This document shows positions 62,547 to 64,000 of a stretch of DNA of 64,000 bases, piece after piece. A program made the position numbers and the translations under genes. Source of the DNA: Geothrix sp. (GTDB lineage Bacteria > Acidobacteriota > Holophagae > Holophagales > Holophagaceae); NCBI RefSeq assembly GCF_020622065.1, contig NZ_JAHRYQ010000002.1, positions 617,905 to 681,904 of the forward strand, in the 5' to 3' direction. Each line of letters opens with the position of its first letter. Within the stretch, counting starts at the first letter, position 1. The notes under the pieces are model-generated. The model was not told the DNA's origin, did no database searches, and worked only from the letters and a program-made list of their open reading frames with translations.

Positions 62547-62580
62547 CGAAGGCCCCGGGATCCAGATCCCGGGGCCTTCG
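62547..62580. terminator. Bidirectional terminator (16-bp perfect stem)
   Basis: CGAAGGCCCCGGGATC-CA-GATCCCGGGGCCTTCG, between two convergent genes. No T tract directly follows, so efficiency is uncertain. Confidence 0.75.
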
Positions 62581-62596
62581 TCCGTCGGTGGGGATC

Positions 62597-64000
<1,404 letters not shown>

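Overview
The window is a high-GC bacterial chromosome segment interrupted by a chromosomal integron. Gene content fits an Acidobacteriota relative of Geothrix/Holophaga: a nuoH-N block, a triheme c-type cytochrome, an MglA-type GTPase, FHA proteins, both GlnRS and GluRS, and short secreted proteins of DUF4382/DUF4136 type. The lineage is inferred from gene content and composition, not proven by a marker gene.

Layout. (1) 1-1.5 kb: the end of an unknown gene, a PlsC-like acyltransferase and a small zincin peptidase. (2) 1.64-21.1 kb: the integron. A complete IntI-type tyrosine recombinase lies on the minus strand (1642-2652). An attI region ends in GTTAGGC at 2869-2875. About 25 gene cassettes follow, all read on the plus strand and separated by attC sites. 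Most attC sites are about 124 bp and nearly identical, with R'' GCCTAAC, R' GTTAGGC and a conserved core. Cassettes encode mostly unknown membrane, secreted or lipoproteins, plus an isochorismatase-like hydrolase, a PAS/Cys-motif protein, a YCII protein, methyltransferases, DUF1801, DsrE, DinB, kelch, DUF3788 and VOC proteins. One carries a JAB-like HxH...SxxD motif and one an RX4H (HEPN-like) motif. Several cassettes have no ORF, and one of these is present twice (4376-4514 and 5812-5951). From about 13.7 kb attC sites become divergent, then lose one or both core sites, so the distal end of the array looks fossilised. (3) 21.5-31 kb: same-strand accessory genes without recognisable attC: a CarD-like protein, GNAT proteins, a flavin reductase, a DHFR-like protein, a cupin, RlmF, DinB and DUF4199. 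(4) 29-37 kb: glutaminase, NUDIX, a metacaspase-like protease, ahcY behind a convincing SAH riboswitch, an extremely AT-rich island with a perfect 14-bp inverted repeat, a ComEA-like protein, two pseudopilin-like genes, radC and two divergent tRNA-Ser genes. (5) 37-47 kb: triheme cytochrome, DUF4382 lipoprotein, ilvE with a MocR-type regulator, DUF4136 lipoprotein, tpx, and an adaptor/permease/MFS export operon. (6) 47-57.5 kb: nuoN-M-L-K-J-I-H, glnS, and proC behind an attenuator-like leader. (7) 57.7-64 kb: a hypothetical gene overlapping gltX, an MglA-like GTPase, an FHA-RDD membrane protein, dcd, a small membrane protein and a FHA-GAF-adenylate cyclase cut by the window end.

How it works together. 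IntI should recombine attC with attI, so new cassettes enter at 2870, next to intI. The first cassette (strongly AT-rich) is therefore the most recent candidate and the distal, attC-decayed part the oldest. The surrounding blocks are ordinary housekeeping modules (respiration, aminoacyl-tRNA synthesis, SAM cycle, proline and branched-chain amino acid metabolism).
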